From assembly GCF_022539315.1 (NCBI RefSeq), contig NC_066335.1:3749214-3813213 (forward strand): a stretch of DNA of 64,000 bases. The letters are read 5' to 3'. The notes under the pieces are model-generated. The model saw only the letters and a list, made by a program, of their open reading frames with translations, was not told the origin of the DNA and made no database searches. Shown piece after piece: positions 35,241-45,300 of the stretch (the first letter of the stretch is position 1; each line of letters opens with the position of its first letter). The translations under genes and the position numbers were made by a program. This DNA comes from Serinus canaria (lineage: Eukaryota > Chordata > Aves > Passeriformes > Fringillidae).

Positions 35241-35824
35241 ATTGGTTCATCCCACTTCTATAATTAATTGGTTACAGGACAGTTAAAAGAAGCAGTGGAA
35301 AGGAGTTCAACACCCAGTTAAGGAGCACAGGCAGAGCTTTTGCCAGCCAAGGATTCCAAAAGTTGCTGGAATTTATTGGTGGAAAATCAAAGCTGTGAAT
35401 ATCAGGGAGCTGGAAGGACAAGATCTCCCTGTCCCTGTCACCCCCTCCCTGTTATCCCAAAGAACACCACACAAAGCTGCAGGAATCTGCTTGGAGATCT
35501 TTCTATCATGTCTATTATTAATCAGCAGACTCCAGGCTAAGCCCTTCATGGAATATTTCAGCATCCTGCTCCTCTGTGAATTCCTGCAGATTAAAGAACT
35601 GGCCCATGGAAGCAGAACAGGAGGTGGCCAGGAAAGAGAACATCCCACTCCAGGAGTTATAAAATCAATGTGCAATGCAGGGCTTTCAAATGCAGGGAAA
35701 ACACCCCAGAAAAGTGGGGGTGGTCGGGTAAAAGTTTCATTTTTTGAAGAGAGTAAATGCCTGAGGTGTGTCTGGAGCTGTGAAATGATTCCTGGTGCTG
35801 ACACTGCAGGAAATTTTGGGGTGA

Positions 35825-35950
35825 AAGTTTCACAAGGCCAGGCTGGAAAGGGCTGGGAGCCACCTGGGCCAGTGGAAGGTGTCCTTGCCCTGGCAGGGAT
35901 GGGGTGGAGTGGGATTTAAGGTCCCCCAAACCATTCCATCATTCCATGAA
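35825..35950 (+). mobile_element. CR1 LINE 3' fragment
   Basis: AAGGCCAGGCTGGAAAGGGC, AGTGGAAGGTGTCCTTGCCC and TTTAAGGTCCCCCAAACCAT, ending at CCATCATTCCATG. Confidence 0.72.
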
Positions 35951-36364
35951 GGGCTCTTGCAGCAGATAAATCGAGGAAGGTGAAAGCAGCAATGAGCTCA
36001 GTGGTGATTTGTAGGAATTTCCAAGAAATTTCCCTTCACTGGTCAGTGGAATGAAAATTCTGCCTCAGGGCTGGGCTCTCAGGAACATTTCACCCTCAAA
36101 TGCAAGACAGAACATTTCTGCATGAAGAAAATAACCCAGGTGTGTGCAGTGCTTGCTTTGAGTGCTGAGGGGCCTCAGGTGGCTCTGAGGGAATGACTGA
36201 GGTGCATTAGGAGAACGCTGCTGTGCTGCAGCTCTGCTGGGAGAGGCAGCTTCCAGCAGAAACAAAATGAGCACATCAATTTTTCAGAGCACAGGCACTG
36301 CCCAGCAGGACCTTGGTGTTTGTGCTGTGATACCGAAAAGTGACACCCCCACCTCAGCCCCAGA

Positions 36365-36425
36365 GGAATCCTGGGATGGTTTGAGTTGGTTTGAACCTTA
36401 AAGATCATCCATTCCCACCCCAAAA
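36365..36425 (-). mobile_element. CR1 LINE short fragment
   Basis: TGGGATGGTTTGAGTTGGTT and TTAAAGATCATCCATTCCCA match the reversed CR1 terminus. Confidence 0.5.
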
Positions 36426-39400
36426 TGCTCACAGCTCATTCTCTCCCCTCCACCCCCTTCCCTCTTTGCCTCAAGTCCCTGAGGATGCTGAAGATCTTTT
36501 GTGAACAGGATAATCCATGATCAACCAGCTCACCCCAAACCTGATCCTTCAAATCTCAAGATCCTGAACAATTTACAAGGGAAGAATGAATCCTGGTAAA
36601 AATCTGCTTCCCAGGGAGCAGAGCAACAGCCCTGCTCTGCCCTGGGCCGTCCTGCCCTGTGCTGGGCACCCCTGGGCTCTCTGAAGGGTGAGATCCCTCT
36701 CAAGGAGCACCCAGCAGCCCAGGACAAGGCCCTTAAGGCATAAATCCCATTTTTTCCTCCCTGCTATGGCTATTTAAATATCTCAGGACACATCCTCAGC
36801 TGGGTTCAAATGTCTGTCCTTGCTCTCCTGGCTCAGCTGGAACGAGACCAATCTCCACCAGCTGATGCCCTGTTGGTATTTAGGGTGGGTTTGGGGTGAC
36901 CCCACAGCACACCAGGGGCTCCAGGGGGGTAAATGGATGTCAATTGGCACCCAAAATGGGTGTAAATCCTGCAGCTTGGCCAGTCCTCCCGAGCTACATC
37001 ACTGCCTGGTGGGGAACATCAAAATGGACCAAATCCTGATTCCCTGACTCCTTTTCCTCTCTGACAAAATTCCATCTGATGTCGCTGTTTGCCCTCCTTA
37101 CATGGCTATCATTAAGATCTATTTAGGCTTGAATTGCTTAAATTTAAACCAGACTTTATATTAAAAACTTCTCAAGACAAGCCCCCTTTAAGCTGACAAA
37201 TAATCTGGGACAGTTCCAACCACGCTGCACGACCTGTCCAGTGCCTTCATTCTGCTGCCTCTCTCCAACATACAAAACCCCTTTTATTCCATCCATCCAA
37301 TTCAATACCTTCTCAATATATTCCAATGAATTCATTATCATTGGGTGTATTCTGATCTTTCCCTGGCAGCAGCCAGGCTGGTGTGCTACTCCACCCTCTC
37401 TATTTTCTTTCCTTTTCTCTTGCTGTTGGAGGAAGCTGCAGGACTCAGTCTCAGCCTCCCCTCCCTGCAGGTTTGTCAGTAGTGGACAATCCAGATTAAA
37501 GTCGATGCTGCTGCTTTCCCTTTCCATGGAGTGCCCTTCCTCCCTCCTCCTGCCTCCATCCTGAGACACCAGCTTTGCTCCAAAGTAGAAGCTCTTCTTT
37601 GGTCAACTTTGAGGCAAAAGCAATTCTCCTTCAGCAGAAATATCAGCCTGCACTTCAACATCTCCAGACAGAAAGGGAAAAGGGATTAATTACTCATCAG
37701 AAAAGAGGGAACATCTCAGACTGATTTCCCTGACTCACTTTAACCTTCAAACCACCTTCAGGATAATGTAGCAGGAGCCCTGTCCCCCTGCATCTGATTA
37801 GAGAGCAGAGATTTGCATTGCAAGGCTCTGTTTTCAATTAAAACAATGAATTTTATCTCAGAATTTCTGCACTAAACACCTCCATGAATGCCAACTTTCT
37901 CCCTTCTAAATATCCTGATTTTTGAAAAAATCCATATATACATGAGATGAATTGTGTTCCATAAAAGTTTGCATTGCTTGGTATCACTATTAAATAAATA
38001 AATCAAACCTAGCCCTGCCTGATTATAAAGCAACAATTTCTTTTGCATACAGGGTAAATGGATTTCAAACACCGAGGTATTTAATGAGAGGGAGTTTTAT
38101 TACAAAGTTCCATCTGCCAGTCCTTGTTTTCAGGAGATTAAAAGGATAATAAAAGCTCCCCAGCACCTCTGTTAACTGTGTGTTTCCTTATGCAGCGAGT
38201 TTTCCTTAGGGGTAAAACCATGACCTGTTCCCCCCCCCAGTCTCTCTTATCAGGGGAAAAACCCATTAATAAACCAGATCATAACATATCTTCCACCCTA
38301 AAAAGAAACAAAATGCAATGCCCTGATAGGCAGTAATTTTATTTTGACTCCCAATGAAATCCAAAGGGGTTTGTGCCTCTGGCAGAAACTTTCAGTAAAA
38401 TTAATGAAGCAGGTTTTGAATCCGTGATTGCTTCATTAGCACAAAGCCCTGGTCCCGAGTGGGTGATCTGAGAGCCGGGAGGTGAGGCGGGGCTGGAGCT
38501 GCCCGTGCTTGGGAGCAATCCCGGGATAAACCCGGGCTGTGCCTGACTGCAGTGCTGCAGTCCTATGACAGCGTCATGTTAATGAGCCCGGGGTGCGAGG
38601 CTCCGTGCGCTCGGCAAAGTTTAACCCTGTCCCTCGGAGCTGCCCGGCTCTCCCCAGCCACAGCATCCCACCAGGGATCGCCAGGCACCCGGGCGCTTTG
38701 CGAGGAGGCTTTTGCCTTTCCCGAGATCGTCTGCTCAAAAATTCCGGCTGTGATCACAGGCAGAGCCCTTTCTGCACCTCCCGAGTGAGGAGTTAGCTCT
38801 CCCCTCTCAGCGTCCCTCTGCTTTTCCATGCCAGCTGTGGCAGGGGTGTTTCTAGCACCAACAGTTTGGGGTTTTGGTTTTTTGGTTGGTTTTTTTTTTT
38901 TTGGTTTGGGAGGGGGTGGTTTGGTTGTTTTATGTTTTTTCTCTTTGCAGTTTACTAATCCGTTTCCTCCGTAGCTGTAATCCCTCCAGGAGGGTTCGCA
39001 GCCTGGATGGCAGCCAGGCGCTGTCATGCAGCCCATACAAAGTCTATTTCCCCCCAGAAACGTAATTTCTAACAAGGTTTCAAACAATTTATTATTCATT
39101 CTGAGCAATGCACCAAGCGTTAGATCAGAGCGGATGGGTGGGAGGAAAAGAGAAGGAAAGAGAGGAAGGAAGAAAGAGAGGACGAGAAGAACCAAGAGCA
39201 AGGATTTGGGATGCCGGGGGGTCTCCCAAACTCTCGCTGACTGTTCCAGGGCTTCCCCCCGCCCCTCCCGCAGAGCCCCCGGAGCCGGTGCGGGGAGCGC
39301 TCGGTGCCGCAGCGCCCCGGCGAGCGCCCGCCTCCCCCGCCCGCTGCGACCTTCACACGGCAGACCCCGCCTGGGGACAGGGGATGGGGGGACAGGGGGG

Positions 39401-39624
39401 GAAGGACCCTCTCCACCCACCTGCGGGTCCCTGTGCCCCCTGACACCCCCTGAGCCCCGGCTGCAGGCGGGCCCCGACCCTCCAGCCCGCGGGGCGGGAG
39501 CTGTCCGTGGTGATGGAGGCGCTGATCCCGATCCCGCATCCCGATCCTGCTCCCAGCCCCGGCCCTACCCCGCTCTGCGGCCCCCGGCACCGCGCTCCGC
39601 TCCGCCGTGGGCGCTGCCGGAACA

Positions 39625-40135
39625 GCGGCTGCGGGAGAGAAAAGAGAGGAAAAGAGGGAGAAGAGTGACAAGGAATGGAAGAATTAGGGAAAAGAAATGA
39701 AAGGCAGGAAAGCAAGAGCAGGGAAAAAAAACTAACAAGAAACAAAAGGAAGGGAAGGGACAAAGAAAGAGAAGAATGGAAAGTAAGGGAGGAAAAAAGA
39801 AAGGAAGGAAAGAATGGAAGGCAGGAAAGAAAGAGGGTGCTGGCCTAGGGAAGGGGGGAGAAGGAAGCCGGGCAAGAGGGAAGGAACACGGGGAAGGGAA
39901 GGGGGCAGCGGGAGGAGGAAAGGGGGGAGTGGGGGCAGCGGAGACAAGGGGGGAGTGGGTGGGCAGTGGGGAGGAGGGGGCAGGGAGCGGGGGCAGCAAG
40001 GCGAGCGGGGAAGGGGCAGCGGGGAGGCGGCAGGGGCCGGGCAGGGGCGGCCGGGACGAGGCGAGAGACGGCAAGGGAAGGAAGGGGGAGCCGGGGCGGG
40101 GCGCGGGGCGGGCCGGGGCCGGGCCGGGGGGAGCC
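39625..40135 (+). repeat. Purine-rich promoter-proximal tract
   Basis: About 500 bp just upstream of the NEFM promoter, strongly biased to A and G on the coding strand. It is AAGGAA-like at first, then GGGGGAG- and GGGGCAG-like. Many G runs of three or more precede the GC boxes. Confidence 0.85.
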
Positions 40136-40138
40136 GCC

Positions 40139-40158
40139 CCCCGCACACGTGTGCGGGG
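40139..40158. promoter_or_regulatory. Perfect 20-bp palindrome centred on a CACGTG E-box
   Basis: CCCCGCACAC meets its exact reverse complement GTGTGCGGGG. The centre is CACGTG (40146-40151), a site class bound by basic helix-loop-helix zipper factors such as the USF and MYC families. It ends 25 bp before the TATA box. Confidence 0.7.
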
Positions 40159-40183
40159 CCGCCCCGCAGCCGCCCGGCGGGGC

Positions 40184-40190
40184 TATAAAA
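40184..40190 (+). promoter_or_regulatory. NEFM: NEFM TATA box
   Basis: TATAAAA, preceded by GGGGC, lies 52-58 bp before the initiator codon. Transcription should start about 25-32 bp downstream, around 40210-40222, leaving a short leader. The start site is inferred. Confidence 0.75.
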
Positions 40191-40241
40191 GGGGCGGCGG
40201 CGGCCGGAGCAGCCCCGCACCGCCGCCCCCAGCGCCCCACC

Positions 40242-41303
40242 ATGAGCTACACCATGGAGCCCCTGGGCAACCCCTCGTACCGCCGGGTGACCGAGACCCG
40301 GGCCACCTACAGCCGCGCCAGCGCGTCCCCGTCCAGCGGCTTCCGCTCTCAGTCGTGGTCGCGGGGCTCGGGCAGCACCGTGTCCTCCTCCTACAAGCGC
40401 CCCAACCTGGGCGGCCCGCGGGCCGCCTACGGCTCCACGGTGCTGAGCTCGGCCGAGAGCCTGGACGTGAGCCAGTCCTCGCTGCTCAACGGCGCGGCCG
40501 AGCTCAAACTGAGCCGCTCCAACGAGAAGGAGCAGCTGCAGGGGCTCAACGACCGCTTCGCCGGCTACATAGAGAAGGTGCATTACCTGGAGCAGCAGAA
40601 CAAGGAGATCGAGGCGGAGCTGGCGGCGCTGCGGCAGAAGCACGCCGGGCGGGCGCAGCTGAGCGACGCCTACGAGCAGGAGCTGCGGGAGCTGCGCGGG
40701 GCGCTGGAGCAGGTGAGCCACGAGAAGGCGCAGATCCAGCTGGACTCGGAGCACATCGAGGAGGACATCCAGCGCCTGCGGGAGCGCTTCGAGGATGAGG
40801 CGCGGCTGCGCGACGAGACGGAGGCGACCATCCGCGCCCTGCGCAAGGAGATGGAGGAGGCCTCGCTGATGCGCGCCGAGCTGGACAAGAAGGTGCAGTC
40901 GCTGCAGGACGAGGTGGCCTTCCTCAGGGGCAACCACGAGGAGGAGGTGGCCGAGCTGCTGGCGCAGCTGCAGGCGTCCCACGCCACCGTGGAGAGGAAG
41001 GACTACCTGAAGACGGACCTGACGACGGCGCTGAAGGAGATCCGCGCCCAGCTCGAGTGCCAGTCCGACCACAACATGCACCAGGCCGAGGAGTGGTTCA
41101 AGTGCCGCTACGCCAAGCTCACCGAGGCGGCCGAGCAGAACAAGGAGGCGATCCGCTCCGCCAAGGAGGAGATCGCCGAGTACCGCCGGCAGCTCCAGTC
41201 CAAGAGCATCGAGCTCGAGTCGGTGCGCGGCACCAAGGAGTCGCTGGAGAGGCAGCTCAGCGACATCGAGGAGCGCCACAATAACGACCTCACCACCTAC
41301 CAG
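40242..41303 (+). CDS. NEFM: NEFM coding exon 1
   Basis: 1062 bp, 354 codons, ending TACCAG before GTACCG (phase 0). It encodes the head and most of the rod. The equivalent NEFL exon is 1050 bp and ends at the same rod position. Confidence 0.96.
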
Positions 41304-44300
41304 GTACCGGGGAGGCGGCGCGGGGCTGTCCCGAGCCCGCCGGGGGTGGGGGGGGCGGTGCCGGCTCCGGGGAGAAGGGTGCGGGAGACGTCCGGTGGGA
41401 GGGATGCGGGAGGTGCCCGGTGCCTGACCCGGGAGGAGGAAATGCGGGAGGGATGCGGGAGAAAGGGATGCGGGGGGTGCCCGGTGCCCGATCCGGGAGG
41501 AAGGGATGCGGGGGGTGCCCGGTGCCCGATCCGGGAGGAAGAAATGCGGGAGGGATGCGGGAGGTGCCCGCTGTGGCGGGAGGGATGCGGGACGCGCCCT
41601 GTGCCGGCTCCGCGGCGCGGGATGCAGGGATGCGGAAGGCGGGGGGACGATGCTGCAGAGGGCGGTGGGAGCGGGTGGGTCCTGCTCTGATACCAGCCCT
41701 GCCTCCCCGAGCGGCGGGTAGAGTTTCTAAAGTCCCCTCAGAGAAGTTCTGCCCGCTCTGTCCCCGCGCGCGGCGGCTGTCTGTGTCACAGGGGTTTTCT
41801 GCGTCTCCCTTGCAGGACACGATTCACCAGCTGGAAAACGAGCTCAGAGGAACCAAGTGGGAAATGGCTCGTCACTTGCGGGAGTACCAGGACCTCCTCA
41901 ATGTCAAGATGGCCCTGGACATCGAAATTGCTGCATACAGGTACAGCGGGATCTTTGCAGGCACGCCTGGAATATTAATAGCACTGCGGATGCGGCTGGC
42001 TCGGGAAGCTTTAGCACAGCTAAGAAATATCTGCATGCAGTGAGCACGGGTGAAATGAGAGCCTGGCTACATCACTGCAGCCATTAGGCAGCCCAGGGAG
42101 AGCCCAGAAGGTCATTAGGGAGCCGCTAATCAGCGCAGAGCTGCCAGCGAGCCCCCGGGCACAGCACAGCGTGACTCAGGGGGGCGGCTCCCGTGCCGCA
42201 TTCCGTCCTTGGCTGCACGGGCAGCAGATGCAGCGAAAGACGAGGTTATTTTTAATTCCCGTCTGCTCTGCAGATGCCAGGCATGCAGGGCTTGTCACCG
42301 GAGTTCCCTTTTATCGCCTGGGAGAGACAGTGAATTTGCTTGATCATGGTTTGAGGCAGTGAGTGCTGATCTGTCTGTCACAAACACTTTTACTTTTCTT
42401 GCTCAACTTTCCTTCAGAGGCATCTGCTCTAATCTCGAGCTGAACGTTGCTTGCTGTTGCCATCACCTGGCAGGTTTTTTTAGTCTCCTCTGTATCACTT
42501 CAGAACTCTCACTGGAGAGCTCCTGATTTTTCTGGGTCACAGGCTTAGATGAAAAACATTTAAATAGAAGAAAAGTAAAAACAACAAAAAGCCACCCCCA
42601 TCTCCAGATCTGTTGAAGTTTCTGAGGTTGCTCAGACACACAGACACCCCAGAGTCTGTGGCTGGCTGCTGCCAAAGTCAGCTGAAGCCTCCAGTTCTCA
42701 TATTCCCACAAAGAAAAGGTGGATGCCCAAATTATTAAATGAGAACACGTGCTCTAATCAGCTGTGACTGCCTCAGACACAATATTTGATTTGGGTCTGT
42801 TGGCTGTGTCAAGTTCTGTTTGCCCAAGTCATAATGAATCCTGTTCAATTAGTTTGTCCTAATCCCTGCTGATTTACACCATAATGAAGCTTTCTGACAG
42901 TAAAGATGAATTTTAACTGATCACTGAAGGTGTCAGACCAGCCATAGCAAAACCAAGCTAAAAACTGCTGAACGTGAGTTTGGGAAAAGAGCAGATTCAA
43001 GGAAAGCTGGGCTGGGGCTGTGAGCAGTGGATGGCCCTGGACAGTTCCAGCACATTCCACAGCAAACTGGTTCCATCCTGCTGGCAGGGCAATAATGCAG
43101 CAGGGAAATATGGTAGAATCCTGGAATGGTTTGGGATGGAAGAGACCCTAAAGCCCATCCCAAAGCAGGGACACCTTCCACTATCCCAAGCTGCTCCAAG
43201 CCCTGTCCAGCCTGGCCTTGGACACTTCCAAGGATGGGACAGACACAATTACTCCCATAGCTGTCCCTTCTTTTGGGTTTTTATGCTCATTTTCTTTTTT
43301 TCTCTCCTCCTGATTCCCTTAGGAAGCTGCTGGAGGGTGAGGAGACAAGATTCAGTGCCTTCTCTGGAAGCATCACTGGTCCCATATTCACACACAGACA
43401 ACCATCTGTCACAATAGCATCCACCAAAATCCAGAAAACAAAAATCGAGCCACCAAAGCTGAAGGTCCAGCACAAGTTTGTAGAAGAAATCATCGAAGAG
43501 ACGAAGGTGGAGGATGAAAAGTCTGAAATGGAAGATGCCCTGGCAGCCATCGCAGAAGAAATGGCAGCCAAGGCACAGCAAGAGGAACAGGAGGAAGAAA
43601 AAGCAGAAGAAGCTGCAGAGGAAGAAGTTTCTGAGAAGGCTCCTGCAGAACAAGAAGCTGCAGCTGAGGAGGAAGAGAAGGAGGAAGAGGAAGCAGAGGA
43701 GGAAGAAGAAGCTGCAAAATCTGACGCCGCAGAAGAAGGTGGCTCTGAAAAAGAAGAAATTGAGGAAAAGGAAGAAGGGGAGGAAGCTGAGGAAGAAGAG
43801 GGAAAACCTGAGGCCAAGGGCAAAGCTGAAGAGGTACCAGCAAAGGCAGAGAAGGTCAAAACACCTCCCGTGAAGTCCCCCCCCAAATCCCCTGTAACAG
43901 AGCCGGCCAAGGCCGCCCCCAAAGAAAAAGCCACGGAAGCAGCAAAGGAACAGAAGGTGGAGAAAGCGGAGAAGGCGGCCAAGGAGGAGGAGAAAGCGGC
44001 GTCTCCAGAGAAACCTGCCACGCCAAAGGTGACCTCCCCAGAGAAACCTGCCACCCCTGAGAAGGCCGTGACCCCGGAGAAAGCTGCCACCCCCGAGAAG
44101 GCTGTGACCCCAGAAAAGGCTGCGAGCCCCGAGAAAGCCGCCACCCCAGAGAAGGCCGTGGCCCTGGAGAAGCTGGCGCCCCCCGAGAAGCCGCGCTCCC
44201 CTGAGAAGCCGGCCAGCCCCGAGAAGCCACGCACCCCCGAGAAGGCCGTGAGTCCCGAAAAGCCCCGGTCCCCCGAGAAGCCTCCCTCCCCAGGCAAGGA

Positions 44301-44709
44301 TGCCAAGGCTGTGGTGGAAGAGACCATCACTGTCACCAAGGTAACGAAAGTGAGCGCCGAGGCCGAGAAGGAGTCCAGGAAAGAGGACATCGCGGTCAAC
44401 GGGGAGGTGGAGGAGAAAAAGGAGGAGGAATCCAAAGAGAAGGAGGAGGAAGACAAGGGAGTGGTCACTAACGGCCTCGACGTGAGCCCGGTGGATGACA
44501 AGGCTGAGAAAATCGTGGTAACCAAGAAAACAGAGAAAATCACAGGGGAGGGCGGGGACAGCGGCACCACGTTCATCACCAAGTCGGTGACCGTCACTCA
44601 GAAGGTGGAGGAGCACGAAGAAAGCTTTGAGGAGAAGTTGGTGTCCACCAAGAAAGTGGAGAAAGTCACTTCACATGCTGTAGTAAAGGAGATTAAAGAG
44701 AGTGAATAA
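40242..44709 (+). CDS. NEFM: Neurofilament medium polypeptide (NF-M), three exons
   Basis: Class IV intermediate filament protein of neurons. It co-assembles with NF-L and NF-H and its long tail projects from axonal filaments. Coding exons are 40242-41303, 41816-41940 and 43323-44709, all with GT-AG introns. They join to 2574 bp, or 857 residues plus TAA, about the length I recall for avian NF-M. A Ser/Arg/Tyr-rich head (1-95) precedes the rod. The rod start motif is [20 protein letters not shown] (102-121), and the rod ends [27 protein letters not shown] (to 403). The tail has [20 protein letters not shown], a Glu-rich stretch (about 480-575), a Ser/Thr-Pro-Glu-Lys block (623-721), and a conserved end with [20 protein letters not shown]. 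The first ATG is chosen for its CCACC context and the expected MSYT start; a second Met is at codon 5. NEFL converges on it from the right. Confidence 0.97.
41385..41640 (+). repeat. Minisatellite in NEFM intron 1
   Basis: Irregular units of about 38 bp based on GGGATGCGGGGGGTGCCCGG then TGCCCGATCCGGGAGGAA. Two units at about 41466-41541 are nearly perfect. It starts about 80 bp after the splice donor. Confidence 0.85.
41816..41940 (+). CDS. NEFM: NEFM coding exon 2
   Basis: 125 bp between TTGCAG and GTACAG. It encodes [20 protein letters not shown] through AAY plus two bases of a split Arg codon. NEFL exon 2 has the same length and phase. Confidence 0.95.
43110..43240 (-). mobile_element. 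CR1 LINE fragment in NEFM intron 2
   Basis: GAATCCTGGAATGGTTTGGG, CTAAAGCCCATCCCAAAGCA and AGCCCTGTCCAGCCTGGCCT read as the reversed CR1 3' end. It stops about 80 bp before the exon 3 acceptor, close to the expected branch-point region. Confidence 0.78.
43323..44709 (+). CDS. NEFM: NEFM coding exon 3 (rod end and tail)
   Basis: 1387 bp after the acceptor TTCCCTTAG, completing the split Arg codon, then [20 protein letters not shown]. It ends KEIKESE and TAA. It holds the whole tail, including the Glu-rich and Pro-Glu-Lys repeat domains. Confidence 0.96.
44002..44298 (+). repeat. NEFM: Ser/Thr-Pro-Glu-Lys repeat domain of NF-M
   Basis: Ninety-nine in-frame codons with seven SPEK and six TPEK copies plus degenerate forms (TPKV, ALEK, PPEK, SPGK). 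Ser/Thr-Pro sites in neurofilament tails are known targets of proline-directed kinases. Thr is used in nearly half of the copies. Confidence 0.92.
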
Positions 44710-45300
44710 AAGCAACCATAGCTAAAATTCAAACCAATTCAAGAGCTTGGGTCGGTGCAAAAGGTTAAGCCATAGACAGCTGCAAAATGCATGTGGGTGA
44801 CGGCTTCAAAGCAGATCGGGTTCTCTCACGGAGGCTCCAGACACACAGTATTTTACTTTTTCGTGCAATATAGGGAAGGGGGGGGGAATGCATGCAGGCT
44901 CAAGATGTACTCCCTCCACAGAGCTTGGGGATCTACAAAAAAATACTCCTAACTACTAGTGCATGAGATGAAATGTGCAGAGGAAGCTTTTCTGAATTTC
45001 CTGAGCTGTTGGAGGGACATATCTGAGGAGCGAGTTCAGATGTATTATGCAAAGAACCAACTGAGCCAAAACCAAACTGAAAACAGTAATAGAGTATTCA
45101 TGAGAACCAGAACTCTCCTAGCCTTAAAAGAAAAATAAAAAGCTACTTATAACTAATTATGTTTACCTCACTGGTGCAATTAGGGAGGACTTTTGCTCCT
45201 GGGAGAACCTTGTTGACATGCACAGTACGCAACCTTTTGTTGTTTGATGTAAAACAGTCACAGCAGTTCTTGCTCAATAAAGGTCAATATGAAAACATGA
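44710..45300 (+). other. NEFM: NEFM 3' untranslated region
   Basis: AT-rich sequence after the stop codon, leading to AATAAA at 45276-45281. An earlier AATAAA lies at 45134-45139. The exact cleavage site cannot be read from sequence alone. Confidence 0.7.
45276..45281 (+). terminator. NEFM: NEFM poly(A) signal
   Basis: Canonical AATAAA about 570 bp after the stop, followed within 25 bp by a GACTTGTTCTGGTGGC-type GT-rich stretch. Confidence 0.7.

Larger units (their letters stand above)
34660..38450. other. No gene recognised; CR1 fragments
   Basis: Mostly unique sequence. Three CR1 pieces are listed separately. Nothing between them resembles an exon of a known family. Confidence 0.5.
39250..41700 (+). 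promoter_or_regulatory. NEFM: CpG island over NEFM promoter and exon 1
   Basis: GC content and CpG frequency rise sharply from about 39250 and stay high to the end of NEFM intron 1. The core promoter, all of exon 1 and the first intron lie inside. Exon 1 uses almost only G or C at third codon positions; exon 3 is visibly lower. Confidence 0.75.

Noticed and set aside
39732..41279. A 515-residue - frame over NEFM exon 1
   Set aside because: Antisense shadow of a GC-rich exon. Leu-rich composition results from the high third-position GC of NEFM.
41941..42043. Reading through NEFM exon 2 into intron 2 to a short alternative end
   Set aside because: GTACAG is a good donor and the downstream exon restores KLLEGEE exactly. 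The read-through frame stops after about 34 residues with no family similarity.
43249..44616. Long - strand frames (455 and 436 residues) opposite NEFM exon 3
   Set aside because: Shadows of the Glu/Lys/Pro-rich coding strand. NEFM on the + strand has the conserved family sequence.
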